Origin: Anditalea andensis
GTDB lineage: Bacteria; Bacteroidota; Bacteroidia; Cytophagales; Cyclobacteriaceae
Direction: 5' to 3'
Assembly (NCBI RefSeq): GCF_000714815.1
Contig: NZ_JMIH01000014.1
Location: 310,001 to 374,000 of the forward strand
Length of the DNA stretch: 64,000 nucleotides
Shown: positions 63,848 to 64,000 of the stretch, piece after piece
How the letters are laid out: each line of letters opens with the position of its first letter
Position numbering within the stretch: position 1 is the stretch's first letter
Position numbers and translations under genes: made by a program
Notes under the pieces: generated by a model
What the model saw: only the letters and a program-made list of their open reading frames with translations
Told to the model about the DNA's origin: nothing
The model's database searches: none

Positions 63848-64000
63848 TTACCAAATCCTGACACGATTTTCAGGAGACTTATACATGCCATCTCCTTCAT
63901 TCACCCCGAAGGCTTCATAGAAAGCATCAATATTTTCAAGTGGTCCATTGCCTCTATATTTGGCTGGAGAATGAGGGTCAGTCTGAATCTGTGTTCTCAA
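63848..64000 (-). CDS. M13 family metallopeptidase, C-terminal end only
   Basis: Reading the minus strand from the right edge gives 50 codons to the TAA at 63850-63848. The visible end is RGNGPLENIDAFYEAFGVNEGDGMY, then SPENRVRIW. The pattern of a small loop with Asn, an AF-G segment, EGD-M and a terminal RVRIW is the closing sequence of M13 (neprilysin/PepO) zinc peptidases. The zinc site lies outside the window. The protein is probably periplasmic. Confidence 0.85.
   Translation of the reverse strand: MRTQIQTDPHSPAKYRGNGPLENIDAFYEAFGVNEGDGMYKSPENRVRIW

Overview
The window is a stretch of ordinary chromosome from a Bacteroidota bacterium, most likely of the Cytophagales or a near relative. 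The evidence is a SusC/SusD outer-membrane uptake pair, the gliding lipoprotein GldH next to a RicT/PSP1 protein, a GWxTD protein, a DUF2723 (GT117-type) membrane protein, an LptD-like protein, and promoters with the Bacteroidota -7 box TAnnTTTG. Start codons almost never carry a Shine-Dalgarno sequence, and three genes start with GTG or TTG. I saw no rRNA, tRNA, CRISPR array, transposase or phage gene. The genes are packed tightly, and convergent pairs often share a bidirectional terminator.

Layout. 1-9.3 kb: cell-surface genes (a partial secreted protein, a membrane protein, the DUF2723 protein, a methyltransferase, a GWxTD protein) with rlmB, manC and kdsD. 9.4-19.5 kb: recQ, purD, ricT-gldH, then on the other strand an SDR dehydrogenase followed by a very large DUF4011-type SF1 helicase. 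19.9-24.7 kb: rlmD with a small partner, then a MarR regulator upstream of a ferredoxin reductase and a 2Fe-2S ferredoxin. 24.8-36.3 kb: a DUF389 membrane protein with a kinase-like N-terminus, the methylmalonyl-CoA mutase genes, a split 5'-nucleotidase, dnaA and meaB. 36.7-40.7 kb: an RsbQ/KAI2-like hydrolase overlapping a PAS histidine kinase, thiL, methylmalonyl-CoA epimerase and an A-type Fe-S carrier. 40.9-47.5 kb: SusC/SusD, gcvT, comB. 47.6-56.9 kb: mostly minus-strand small housekeeping genes (mazG-like, dtd, DUF1232, a second A-type carrier, chaN-folB-divIVA, a WD40 protein) with a phosphopantetheinyl transferase and a redoxin on the plus strand. 57-64 kb: acyl-CoA carboxylase beta, a cell-wall amidase divergent from lptD, arginine deiminase, and the 3' end of an M13 metallopeptidase.

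How the genes work together. Propionyl/methylmalonyl-CoA metabolism is represented by mutA, mutB, meaB and mce, spread over 14 kb; a carboxylase beta subunit further on is related but looks more like the methylcrotonyl type. The kdsD, manC and lptD genes indicate an LPS-type outer membrane. The MarR-reductase-ferredoxin cluster appears to be one regulon, because similar operator-like repeats overlap both promoters. The RsbQ-histidine kinase pair looks like a small-molecule sensing module.

The candidates most worth following are the hydrolase-kinase pair, the DUF4011 helicase with a decayed Vsr-like tail, the DUF389 protein fused to a decayed diacylglycerol-kinase-like domain, the MarR regulon, and a terminator hairpin that encodes the same C-terminal residues in two convergent genes. 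None can be called a new system from sequence alone.
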